Assembly: GCA_003602575.1 (NCBI GenBank)
Contig: QQRY01000044.1
Span: 27,166 to 71,979, forward strand
Length of the DNA stretch: 44,814 bases
Source of the DNA: Candidatus Poseidoniales archaeon
GTDB lineage: Archaea; Thermoplasmatota; Poseidoniia; Poseidoniales; Poseidoniaceae
Direction of reading: 5' to 3'
Below the pieces are notes generated by a model, which saw only the letters and a list, made by a program, of their open reading frames with translations, had not been told where the DNA came from and ran no database searches. Positions within the stretch are counted from its first letter, which is position 1. Every line of letters begins with the position of its first letter. The translations under genes were made by a program, and so were the position numbers. Of the stretch, positions 16,996-25,271 are shown in pieces.

Positions 16996-19115
16996 TGAAT
17001 CGTAGGCAAAGGCTTCACTCAGCATTGGATAATGCCAAGCGACATTTACAATCTTTAGACGGTGAATCTAGTGAAACTGATAACTCAGAGCCTTCAAAAG
17101 ATTTTACCCCCTCTAAATCTAAACTTAATCATTTACTTGGGAGAAAGTCAGTTCAAGATGCACGCACTACGAAGTTACTTCAGAGGGTTGGTGTATCAAA
17201 TAGGCCAACATTTGATTTGATTGCAGACCATGTTCTAGGAAGAGATAGTCGTAAATTCAAACCTTCTTTAGACCTAGCCAATGATGGCGATGATGTTTCA
17301 GATGTTGTAGCAAAAAGATTAGCCAATTTAAGGCAAAGAACGTTTGAATCTTTAGAAGATATTAGTGAATCTAACTTTGGAGATGACAATAATTATGTTG
17401 GATTTGACGACGAAGGTACTCCAATTTGGAAGAGTGTAATGCAAGGTCAAAGGAGGAGTGATAAACTAACAAATCTTGAACTCGAGCAAGAAATATCCCT
17501 TGCAGCACATCATCATTCTGTATATATCCCAAAAGATTTTGATTGGCCCAAAAAACTTGGTTTTGAAACACATAATACATTCAAACATTGGGTCACAGTT
17601 GTCGAAAATCGCCGAGCAACTCAATTGGCTGAAGGAGTTATTGATTCGCCTGGAAATGCACTAAATCCATTGTTGATTATCGGAGATAGAGAGACCGGTC
17701 GCTCACATTTGATTCATGCAATTTCACAGTCGATATTGCAAAGACATGAAGGGCATGTCTTCCTTCTATCAGGGGTTGAAATCGAGCAACTAGAAGCACT
17801 CCCTGAGGGGTGGCAGGAGTCTTTAATCGGATGTCGACTATTGGCATTTGATGATATTGATATGATTGTAGAAAACAAACTCTTGGCAAATTTAATTGGT
17901 AAAATGATAGATTATGCATTGAATTTGAATGTTCATGTTGTTCTTACTTCATCATGTTCACCTAGCGATTGGCCTGCCTCAAGACTTTGGGATTTGTGCC
18001 GAGGAAGTGTTCAAACTACAATGAAACAGCCTAGTGCAGGAAGTCTGATGTTATTTGCCAGAAGAAAATCAATCTCGATGAATATTGTTCTAGATGATAG
18101 CCAGTTGGCAACCCTTGTCACACATGATGCGTTGAGTTGGCGATCTACAAATTCAAACTTGGAAAAGTTAGCAGCATCAATTAGGAGTGGAGAACAGATT
18201 GTTGATGCACACGATGTATCTTCAATACTTTCTGATATGCCTCTTGAATCACAAATGGAACATGATGATATTGTACGTGAACGTGTTGAAGATATTGCTC
18301 AAAGACTTATTTCCAACGCTGTAGATGTTGTTTATAGCGACCATGAACTAGGTGGTATAGAATTAACCAGTGAACTACCTGAACTCACCGAAGAGTATGA
18401 ACCTCCTAATTGGGACAGTGAAGAACTATCAAGTTCGCAAGCAGACTTATTGGAAAGGCATGTTAAAACAACTCTAGAAGATTTAACTCCTGAAGCCCCA
18501 TCTGTCCTAGATTTACATGACCGTGATAAGCACTTAGTAGCTGAAAGAACACGAATAAAGAATGAAGATTTTGGCAAAGCAGCAGATATTTTAACAGATA
18601 TTGAAATGAATCTTGATGACCAGTTCCACTCAGCAGAACTCGAGTTAAATGAAAATTCCATAATTCTAGAAGGTCTTGAAAAGTCTATGATAGATTTAGC
18701 CCAGAGGGCTAGTGATGCATCACTTGAAGATTTAATTCTAATTGCAGATGACTTGAGGGAATTGGAAGAGAAATTAGTAGAGATAGACCCTGAAAAACCT
18801 CCATTGCCAGAATTTGTCGAGGCAAAATTAATTCGTAAGCCCGCTAATAGAAGAAAGAAGAAGCAGCGTACTGCAAAGGCAAGTATTCTGAAAGTATCAT
18901 CAAATATTTCATCGATTCTAGATAGTCATGAGCCTGAAGGTGAATGGAATATCAATGATAGTGAAGTGTCTGCAGATGACCTTTTATCATCAGATAATTT
19001 AGCGATTAATTCACTTAAAGAAATCAAGCAAACATTAGTTCCTCATCCTGACGGAAATCAAAAAACAGCTACCTTGACTGTAAAATCCGTACTTGTTTCG
19101 GGTGAAGAAGAATGA
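16992..19115 (+). CDS. DnaA-like AAA+ protein with altered Walker A
   Basis: A 707-residue protein. Residues about 180-410 closely follow bacterial DnaA domain III: HNTFKHWV near 194, then NPLLIIGDRETGRSHLIHAI (225-244), LLAFDDIDMIV (283-293) and HVVLTSSCSPSDWP (315-328, sensor 1-like). The Walker A lysine is Arg: GDRETGRS instead of GxxxxGKS. Walker B keeps both Asp residues. There is no DnaA domain IV helix-turn-helix; instead the C-terminal half is acidic and coiled-coil-like (about 490-620), followed by a basic RKPANRRKKKQR patch near 621-632. A role as archaeal replication initiator is unlikely, since archaea use Orc1/Cdc6. It is coupled by overlap to both neighbours. Confidence 0.7.
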   Translation: MMNRRQRLHSALDNAKRHLQSLDGESSETDNSEPSKDFTPSKSKLNHLLGRKSVQDARTTKLLQRVGVSNRPTFDLIADHVLGRDSRKFKPSLDLANDGDDVSDVVAKRLANLRQRTFESLEDISESNFGDDNNYVGFDDEGTPIWKSVMQGQRRSDKLTNLELEQEISLAAHHHSVYIPKDFDWPKKLGFETHNTFKHWVTVVENRRATQLAEGVIDSPGNALNPLLIIGDRETGRSHLIHAISQSILQRHEGHVFLLSGVEIEQLEALPEGWQESLIGCRLLAFDDIDMIVENKLLANLIGKMIDYALNLNVHVVLTSSCSPSDWPASRLWDLCRGSVQTTMKQPSAGSLMLFARRKSISMNIVLDDSQLATLVTHDALSWRSTNSNLEKLAASIRSGEQIVDAHDVSSILSDMPLESQMEHDDIVRERVEDIAQRLISNAVDVVYSDHELGGIELTSELPELTEEYEPPNWDSEELSSSQADLLERHVKTTLEDLTPEAPSVLDLHDRDKHLVAERTRIKNEDFGKAADILTDIEMNLDDQFHSAELELNENSIILEGLEKSMIDLAQRASDASLEDLILIADDLRELEEKLVEIDPEKPPLPEFVEAKLIRKPANRRKKKQRTAKASILKVSSNISSILDSHEPEGEWNINDSEVSADDLLSSDNLAINSLKEIKQTLVPHPDGNQKTATLTVKSVLVSGEEE

Positions 19116-19576
19116 AAGCACCTTGGTGGATGAAGGGAGTTCCCTTCTCATGTCAGCCTGAATGTGGTAAGTGTTGTGATGAACCCGGCGGAATAGTGTT
19201 TCTCAGTACCAATGATGCCAAAAGAATCGCAGATCATTTTGAGATGGAAGTTTCAGATTGGTTGGAGAGAGATTGTCGAAAGACATTGGACGGAAGATAT
19301 ATTCTAAACAGTCGCAAAAGTGATGATGTATGTATTTATTTGGATGGTTCAAAACAATGTGACATCTATCAAGTTAGGCCTCAACAATGTGCAGCATTTC
19401 CTTGGTGGTCCGAAAATCTATCTTCTGAAAGAGCATGGAAAGACGTTAAAAAATCATGCCCAGGATTAACCTCAGATGATGCTATAGTAATCGATGGTAA
19501 CACAATAAGGATTCAAATTTTTTCTGATAGGCAAGCGACAAAAGGTTTTCGTAGTTGGCCAAATAAAAATAAATAA
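19112..19576 (+). CDS. YkgJ-type Cys-cluster protein (putative metal-binding)
   Basis: A 154-residue protein of the YkgJ family (zinc/iron-chelating domain). The hallmark N-terminal cluster CQPECGKCC (about residues 14-22) is present. Two more cysteines lie in the DVCIYLDG and QCDIYQVRPQQCAAFPWW segments, the latter being the typical C-x-I-Y-x-x-R-P-x-x-C-x-x-F-P motif. The family's metal and function are unsettled. The ATG at 19112 overlaps the stop of the DnaA-like gene, making it the third gene of the operon. A T-rich stretch at about 19585-19602 follows the stop and may act as terminator. Confidence 0.82.
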   Translation: MKAPWWMKGVPFSCQPECGKCCDEPGGIVFLSTNDAKRIADHFEMEVSDWLERDCRKTLDGRYILNSRKSDDVCIYLDGSKQCDIYQVRPQQCAAFPWWSENLSSERAWKDVKKSCPGLTSDDAIVIDGNTIRIQIFSDRQATKGFRSWPNKNK

Positions 19577-19638
19577 CATTCAAATTGTTTTGTTTTTGTA
19601 GAGGCCGACTTTATACACAAGTGGTTTCTCGGGATGTT

Positions 19639-19645
19639 AAGGGGG
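19639..19645 (+). promoter_or_regulatory. Ribosome binding site that favours a TTG start for citrate synthase
   Basis: AAGGGGG is placed six bases ahead of TTG 19652. An in-frame ATG at 19634 lies upstream of this site and has no Shine-Dalgarno of its own. A TATA-like TTTATA at about 19610-19615 would place transcription start near 19637, after that ATG. The TTG is therefore the better start. Confidence 0.5.
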
Positions 19646-19651
19646 ATTAAT

Positions 19652-20818
19652 TTGACTGATGAAGATGTGTTACTGGAACTGACAGATAAGCATTTGAACA
19701 TCGGACTTAGAGGAGTTCCAGTCGGTACATGTCGCACCTCATTTGTCACTCCAACTGAAGGTGTACACTATTGTGGATACCCAATAAGGGAATTAGCAAG
19801 TTTTGAGCCTGAAGATATTGTTTATCTTCTTATGAATAAAGAATTGCCAAATGCCTCCCAATCTCAAGAAATTCGAATGGATTTAGCTAGTCGTGCTGAG
19901 ATTCCTGGTGATTTAGAATCCGTCTTACGTACTCTTCCTAAATTTGGTCATCCAATGGACTGGCTGTCTGTAGGAATACACACTCTAGGAATGTTTGAAA
20001 CTACAGATGATTGGAAAGAAGACGCATTGAATCTTATCGCCCGAATGCCTAGATTGATGGGTCTTATCTTTAGAATCAGAGAGGGTAGAGATTCTGATAT
20101 TCCTGATGACGATGTGTCACTTTCTTTGGTAGATCGATTCATCAATACATTGGGTCTTGAAAATGTAGACCGAAAGATTATGAATAGAGTAATTTCAACC
20201 TATTTGGTATTACATATGGACCACGGGGGAGGTAATCTTTCTACATTTACAGGCAAGGCAGTAGCATCGGGTAAGGCCACAGTTTACTCTTCTATTGCTG
20301 GTGCAATGAATGCACTATCAGGGCCATTGCATGGTCGTGCCAATCAATCTTGTTTGGAATTTGTTCTAAAGATTGGAACCAGTGATACCAATGAAGTCGA
20401 GGCATTTGTTCGTGCAGAATTAGATGCAGGTAGGCCAATTTTTGGTTTTGGACATGCAGTTTTGAGGGTTGAAGATCCTCGTGCAACCGTTCAGTTTGAA
20501 CTTGGAGAAGAGATATGTCCAGATGATGAAAACTTCAAGATAATAAGAACACTTAGAGAAGTAGCCCCAAGAGTTTTACGGGAAAATCCAAAAATAAGTA
20601 ACCCAAACGCAAATGTCGATATCGCTAGTGGTGCATTATTGCATCATGTTGGTTTGACAGACCCAACTTACTATACTACTTTCTTTGGATGGGCAAGAGT
20701 CGCTGGTATAGGTGCTCAGATAGTTGATGAGAGGTCAGTTTTCCGTGGTGGAAAGGGCGTTCCAATTTATCGACCTAAGTATTATGCTGAACAACAAACA
20801 TTGCGACATATAGAGTAA
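19652..20818 (+). CDS. Citrate synthase, mitochondrial-like type
   Basis: Condenses acetyl-CoA with oxaloacetate to citrate, the entry step of the TCA cycle. Catalytic residues are visible: His in GPLHGRAN, His in GFGHAVLRVEDPRA and Asp in NANVDIASGALLHH. The family's usual prokaryotic motif is GFGHRVYKxxDPRA. GHAVLR instead, together with AAMNALSGPLHG-like and YYTTFFGWARVAGIGAQ segments, matches the animal/yeast mitochondrial form. At about 388 residues it lacks the mitochondrial leader. The TTG start is chosen for its ribosome binding site; ATG 19634 would add six residues. The stop abuts the stop of the convergent GDPD gene. Confidence 0.9.
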   Translation: MTDEDVLLELTDKHLNIGLRGVPVGTCRTSFVTPTEGVHYCGYPIRELASFEPEDIVYLLMNKELPNASQSQEIRMDLASRAEIPGDLESVLRTLPKFGHPMDWLSVGIHTLGMFETTDDWKEDALNLIARMPRLMGLIFRIREGRDSDIPDDDVSLSLVDRFINTLGLENVDRKIMNRVISTYLVLHMDHGGGNLSTFTGKAVASGKATVYSSIAGAMNALSGPLHGRANQSCLEFVLKIGTSDTNEVEAFVRAELDAGRPIFGFGHAVLRVEDPRATVQFELGEEICPDDENFKIIRTLREVAPRVLRENPKISNPNANVDIASGALLHHVGLTDPTYYTTFFGWARVAGIGAQIVDERSVFRGGKGVPIYRPKYYAEQQTLRHIE

Positions 20819-21973
20819 TCACTTGATTACAGGTCTAGATGTTTTTCCCGAACCCCGATGTCCAATTAATCTAACACTTTCCCATGGCGGAGAGTCTGTG
20901 CTTTTTGCTATTGTATCATCTATATCAATTTGCCAATTCCATTTTTTACGCCAATACTTAATCAGTTCAATTTTCCTTTGTTTATCACATTCATTCCATG
21001 TTGGGGTTTCTAATTTTAATTGCTTAATTATCGAAAGATGCTGGTCTTTAGTTGCATTGTCCAATATGAAATTTTGACTTTCATCCAGAGGCATTGTCGC
21101 AGGATTAAACCATCTTGCTTTATCACTTGGCAACCAAGTTAAATTTGGGTCTAGGTGATCGCTTAGTGCAGTTAATCCAGCACTCAATACTTTGTGTTCT
21201 AATTCGGGTTTAGTTGGCCATACATAAGTCGGAGTTCCCTTTTGACATCTCGATAGATATTCTCTACGCTTTCCTTGTAGGCCAACCATTCTTCCAAATA
21301 GTGCACGTGAATAAATCGGTGAGAAATATTCCATTGCACATGGAACCATCGAAGAACCTGAATTTCTATGTTTCTTGACTAGACGGGAAAATGGGGTTAT
21401 GAAATATTGTGGGTATGCATACATCCTCTTCATTGTACGTGTTCCAATAGTTGGTACAGATGGCATTAATTCAGCCCAATTACGTGTAATAGATTCTTTT
21501 TCAATTATTTTATTCATACCTTTGTAGAATGAATAGAAGACCGAGTTTTGATTTGGAATTTCTTCTTGTTTTAATTTTAATTCTGCTATTTTCATAGCGG
21601 CACTCAAATTACTTATCTGCCTTGACTTAGAAAATATCCCCCTACCACTAGGGGATAGTAGATGAGGCCTTTTGAATTCAAGACAAACCATCTTACCCTT
21701 TTCAATCCACTGTTTTCTTATTATGGAATCATTCAATATGTCATCTAGAGAGCAGAACCCCTCATTCTTTAGTTCATCTAAACTCCAATTTTCTACCCAC
21801 TTACTGCGGTCATCTAAGTTCTCTTTTGGAATAGATACAACAGAATCATGGTGGACGATAAGTTCATTATCACTGGTCAGGCGAATATCGAGTTCTATAC
21901 CATCAGCCTGAACAATCCCATGTCGGAGACTTTCCAAGGTATTTTCCGGCGCTTGTTCCCACTTTCCCGGCAT
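20819..21973 (-). CDS. Glycerophosphodiester phosphodiesterase, apparently circularly permuted
   Basis: GDPDs cleave glycerophosphodiesters to glycerol phosphate and an alcohol, and normally begin HRG-(loop)-PENT. Here PENT is at residues 9-12, right after the start, followed by GIELDIRLTSDNELIVHHD (25-43, metal ligands Glu27 and Asp29 and the catalytic His region) and CLEFKRP (97-103). The missing first strand with HRG occurs instead at the very C-terminus: RLIGHRGSGKTS, with His372 and Arg373 of 384. An in-frame TAA lies six codons upstream of the ATG, so no HRG is hidden at the N-terminus. The order fits a circular permutation cut inside the HRG-PENT loop. Residues about 110-300 include unrecognised insertions. 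No signal peptide is visible. Confidence 0.8.
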   Translation of the reverse strand: MPGKWEQAPENTLESLRHGIVQADGIELDIRLTSDNELIVHHDSVVSIPKENLDDRSKWVENWSLDELKNEGFCSLDDILNDSIIRKQWIEKGKMVCLEFKRPHLLSPSGRGIFSKSRQISNLSAAMKIAELKLKQEEIPNQNSVFYSFYKGMNKIIEKESITRNWAELMPSVPTIGTRTMKRMYAYPQYFITPFSRLVKKHRNSGSSMVPCAMEYFSPIYSRALFGRMVGLQGKRREYLSRCQKGTPTYVWPTKPELEHKVLSAGLTALSDHLDPNLTWLPSDKARWFNPATMPLDESQNFILDNATKDQHLSIIKQLKLETPTWNECDKQRKIELIKYWRKKWNWQIDIDDTIAKSTDSPPWESVRLIGHRGSGKTSRPVIK

Positions 21974-22096
21974 AGATATTCCATGATGTGATTATTTGTA
22001 AAGGTACATACTGGATATTATTTTTTCATTGACTAATCAATCATTATTTGTTTTTGTAGTCAAAAAGGATATATCATCATAAGGGGCGACAAAGGC

Positions 22097-23530
22097 ATGA
22101 GCCCATATAGAGTTATGATGTACATGATTCTATTTTTGACGCCAATTATTTGTTGGGCATTCACATTGAAAATGAAAGGTCGTAGAATTCCCATAAGAGA
22201 TTGGATAAAAGAATTCCATGAAAAGCGATACTATCTACACGCTATCGGATATATCATTATTATCAGATGGAAATCAATTACTGATTCTCTTAATGAACCG
22301 ATCAAGATGAATGTTGGACATTGGACCAGCTGGCTTTACTCAATTGAAGGTGAATTCACTAAAGGAATTCAGGATTTTTTTTACAATGATACTCTAACGG
22401 CAATTTTGAATTTCCATTATCTGTTCATCTATCTTTTCTTAATCTATGTCACGACTGTATATTTTGCATATAGCGGAGATAGAGATATGACTGATAAAGT
22501 TACTATGAATTACCTCTTAATTTACGCACTTGCAGTTCCTTATTATTTATTCTTCAATGTAGAGGTGACATCTTCGTGGATACCAGGCATGGATGCTTTA
22601 CTTTACCAAGATGGGGCATACACTTCTTTCTATGCATTACACGACCCGTTAGATAACGCAGTACCTTCTTTACATGTAGCAATACCATTTGGAATATTGG
22701 TTTTGAATTATCTCCATGTCAAAGAAAAGGGCGGAAAGATGTCTGATTGGGACCATTGGCCATATCATTTATTTATTCTAATCAATACGATTATTTTCTG
22801 TTTTTCAATTTTATATCTCGGGATTCATTGGTTCACTGACATCCCATTAGGAATGATAATTGGTGGAATAGGTGCACTTTTCATTCATCATTTACAACCA
22901 AGACTTAGAAATGATCACGGTTCTTTCTTCAAAGGAATTACCCGTTCTAAAGTCAAAAATCATTCGATAATTGAAGGAATTGGGACCTTATTTATGCTAA
23001 CAATTATTCTTATGGCGGTAAACTTCCAAATTGACCAGTCGGATGAAAGAGTCTCTTACAAATTAGGGCCACAAGACTCAACCTTCGAAATAATTCAAGA
23101 AATAAGTTATGGGGATGTAGTAGATTCTCAAATAACTAATTTGGATGATAGCCTTACTCTCGAGGTAGTATATTTACAAGTTGAAGAGAGTGTCTCAGCC
23201 ATGGATGGTGGGAATATAGATTGGGATGAACTGAAAACTTTAGGTGAAAATTATTCGATTCCTGCCGGAGGGACATTAGAAATTAAAACAACTCAGCATA
23301 ATGTATTTCATTTCATTATATTACACAATTCTGCGGAATCTTCAGATTCAGTTTTAGATGTTAGAGTAGAGAATGATTATCATGAAGATAAAATGGCTAA
23401 TGCTATTATACTATCATTGCCCTCACTGTGGATGACAATGTTTGTCTTCAATCGATTGAGAAGATTAAGACTGAATAAGCGTTCATTAATCGATTCTTCA
23501 CCATCACACATTTGGGATGAAGAAGAATAG
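22097..23530 (+). CDS. PAP2-superfamily membrane phosphatase/phosphotransferase (Aur1/IPT-like)
   Basis: A 477-residue polytopic membrane protein. The PAP2 motifs PSLHVAIPFG (about residues 194-203) and YLGIHWFTDIPLG (about 244-256) supply the catalytic His and His/Asp residues. About six helices lie in the first 270 residues, as in inositol phosphotransferase-like PAP2 proteins that act on lipid head groups. After a further helix near 295-312 there is an extracytoplasmic domain of about 120 residues, then a last helix and a short cytoplasmic tail. It is divergent from the GDPD gene; both could act on phospholipid head groups. An AAGGGGCG-like site precedes the ATG. Confidence 0.75.
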   Translation: MSPYRVMMYMILFLTPIICWAFTLKMKGRRIPIRDWIKEFHEKRYYLHAIGYIIIIRWKSITDSLNEPIKMNVGHWTSWLYSIEGEFTKGIQDFFYNDTLTAILNFHYLFIYLFLIYVTTVYFAYSGDRDMTDKVTMNYLLIYALAVPYYLFFNVEVTSSWIPGMDALLYQDGAYTSFYALHDPLDNAVPSLHVAIPFGILVLNYLHVKEKGGKMSDWDHWPYHLFILINTIIFCFSILYLGIHWFTDIPLGMIIGGIGALFIHHLQPRLRNDHGSFFKGITRSKVKNHSIIEGIGTLFMLTIILMAVNFQIDQSDERVSYKLGPQDSTFEIIQEISYGDVVDSQITNLDDSLTLEVVYLQVEESVSAMDGGNIDWDELKTLGENYSIPAGGTLEIKTTQHNVFHFIILHNSAESSDSVLDVRVENDYHEDKMANAIILSLPSLWMTMFVFNRLRRLRLNKRSLIDSSPSHIWDEEE

Positions 23531-23570
23531 TTATCGTTTGAGTTATGTGTTTGCACCTTTTGGGATAATC

Positions 23571-24365
23571 ATGGCCGAGAAGGAATCACTCACTCAGACA
23601 GTTGCTGAGTTGGTAGAATCGCCTGGAGGTCAAATTTTAATCGATGTAAAAGAGTTCTTGATTTCAAAAATAAAATATATTGTTGGAATTTTTATTCTTG
23701 GCGTGATTATCGGTTTCCCTTTGACGAAATCTGTTATTTCATGGCTAATAGATCCTTCAAGATTACCAGATGATGTGAATATAATTGTAATAACGCCAGT
23801 TGAATATATTCTGCTTCAATTCCATATTGCTACTAGTTTAGGGGCGTTCATGGTAATGTTATACCTATTTTTCGTGGCCGTATGGAGAGGTCTTGGTAAT
23901 GATTCAGTAAAGCAAAGGATTGCAGAGTTAAATCTACGCCTTCCTTCAGTTGGACCGACTGTCATTCTCACATTGTTGTCCATATTGGGATTAGCGATTG
24001 GTGGTTTAATTTATTCATGGGAATTACTGACTCCAATGATTCTTCAGTACTTGACTGATGACGCTCAAAATGCAGGATTATCGACAGAGTGGCGCTTATC
24101 TGGGTACGTAGGTTTCATAGTGAGCCTTGCTCTTGCATCAGTTATAGGTTTCCAATCTCCCGTGGCGACATTGCTTGTTCTTAGAATGGGCGTTTTAGAA
24201 AGGAAACAGATACGTGGATATCGCAGACACATATGGTTCACAGCATTCTTACTTGGAGCCTTACTTTCTCCACCAGACCCACTTTCACTATTCTTGGTTG
24301 CATTACCAGTTGTAGTTTTATTTGAGTTTGCACTGATTCTTGATTCAATTACTCGAAGAGGGTAA
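23571..24365 (+). CDS. tatC: TatC, twin-arginine translocase core subunit
   Basis: A polytopic membrane protein of about 264 residues that recognises twin-arginine signal peptides and exports folded proteins. Visible family features are the conserved TPVEYILLQ segment before the second helix, about six helices, the LRMGVLERKQIRGYRRH cytoplasmic segment and the ALLSPPDPLS motif before the last helices. The ATG at 23571 is the likely start; an in-frame ATG at 23517 would overlap the PAP2 gene by 14 bp and add 18 residues. No tatA/tatB-like small protein is adjacent. The 3' end overlaps the convergent PHP gene by 21 bp. Confidence 0.88.
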   Translation: MAEKESLTQTVAELVESPGGQILIDVKEFLISKIKYIVGIFILGVIIGFPLTKSVISWLIDPSRLPDDVNIIVITPVEYILLQFHIATSLGAFMVMLYLFFVAVWRGLGNDSVKQRIAELNLRLPSVGPTVILTLLSILGLAIGGLIYSWELLTPMILQYLTDDAQNAGLSTEWRLSGYVGFIVSLALASVIGFQSPVATLLVLRMGVLERKQIRGYRRHIWFTAFLLGALLSPPDPLSLFLVALPVVVLFEFALILDSITRRG

Positions 24366-25232
24366 ATCAATATTCAAATCTTTGAATGGCACCACTGCAT
24401 AACCGGGTCTATGACCATGGTTATTACCATGGAAATCAGATCCACACGTGATAGACATTCCTTTTTCATCAGCTATTTTCCAAAGTTCAAAGCGATATGA
24501 ATCGGGGTGACTGCCATGGAATGCTTCGATAGAATCTACCCCCTTGTCATGACAATATTGAATTAATTTTTCAGGCTTAACACCATAGTATAACGGATGG
24601 GCTAAAGAAACAAAACCGCCAACGGAATGAACAATTTCAGTTGCCTCTTCTATACTCGGCTTAGGCTGAACATAATGGCCAGGCATCCCATCACCGATCC
24701 AAATTTCAAAGGCTTCATTCTTAGTTTGAACATACCCCTCTTCAACCATTACTTCGGCCAAATGGGGCCTTCCTACAGACCCTCCTGCTTTTTGGAGGAC
24801 CTTTTCTAGAGATATTGGCATCCCTAATTTTTCGAGTTTTTCAACCATCTTAACCATACGAGGGAGACGGCTCTCTTGAAGTGGTTTCAACCATTTTTCA
24901 AATTTCTCGATTCCCTTGTTAGAATCTTTATACTTTGGAAAATAAGCAAGAAGATGCCATGATTTCGACGCACCTTGACGTTCGAGTCTGTTCAATTCAT
25001 CTTCGTCAGCTTCCAATCCAGGGGAGCATGTGATCTCTACGCCTGGAATAAAATGTATACCTCTTTTATGTGCAGCATTTCTTGCCTCCTCCCAACCACT
25101 GATAGTATCATGGTCTGTTAATGACCAATATTTGACATTTGAATCTTTCATCATTTGTGCAACTTCTTCAACTTCATGTATACCATCGCTATGTGTCGAA
25201 TGGCTATGAAGGTCAAAATCCTGTGTCCACAC
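24345..25232 (-). CDS. PHP-domain metal-dependent phosphoesterase
   Basis: A 295-residue cytoplasmic hydrolase of the PHP superfamily, close to the YciV/RNase AM type that acts on nucleotides or RNA 5' ends. Metal ligands are visible as HSHSTHSDG (residues 9-17), LTDHDT (38-43), IPGVEITC, SLAHPLYYG and the C-terminal TCGSDFHG. The start is a GTG at 25232 with no clear Shine-Dalgarno, so the transcript may be leaderless. The substrate cannot be read from the sequence. Its last 21 bp overlap the end of tatC on the other strand. Confidence 0.82.
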   Translation of the reverse strand: MWTQDFDLHSHSTHSDGIHEVEEVAQMMKDSNVKYWSLTDHDTISGWEEARNAAHKRGIHFIPGVEITCSPGLEADEDELNRLERQGASKSWHLLAYFPKYKDSNKGIEKFEKWLKPLQESRLPRMVKMVEKLEKLGMPISLEKVLQKAGGSVGRPHLAEVMVEEGYVQTKNEAFEIWIGDGMPGHYVQPKPSIEEATEIVHSVGGFVSLAHPLYYGVKPEKLIQYCHDKGVDSIEAFHGSHPDSYRFELWKIADEKGMSITCGSDFHGNNHGHRPGYAVVPFKDLNIDLPSSSN

Positions 25233-25271
25233 AATACTATCGATGTGCCCAACATGTATTGAACTTGTGAT

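Noticed and set aside
22028-22041. ATTGA-CTAA-TCAAT inverted repeat between GDPD and PAP2 genes
   Set aside because: Five-base AT-rich arms are expected by chance in this composition, and no link to either promoter is clear.
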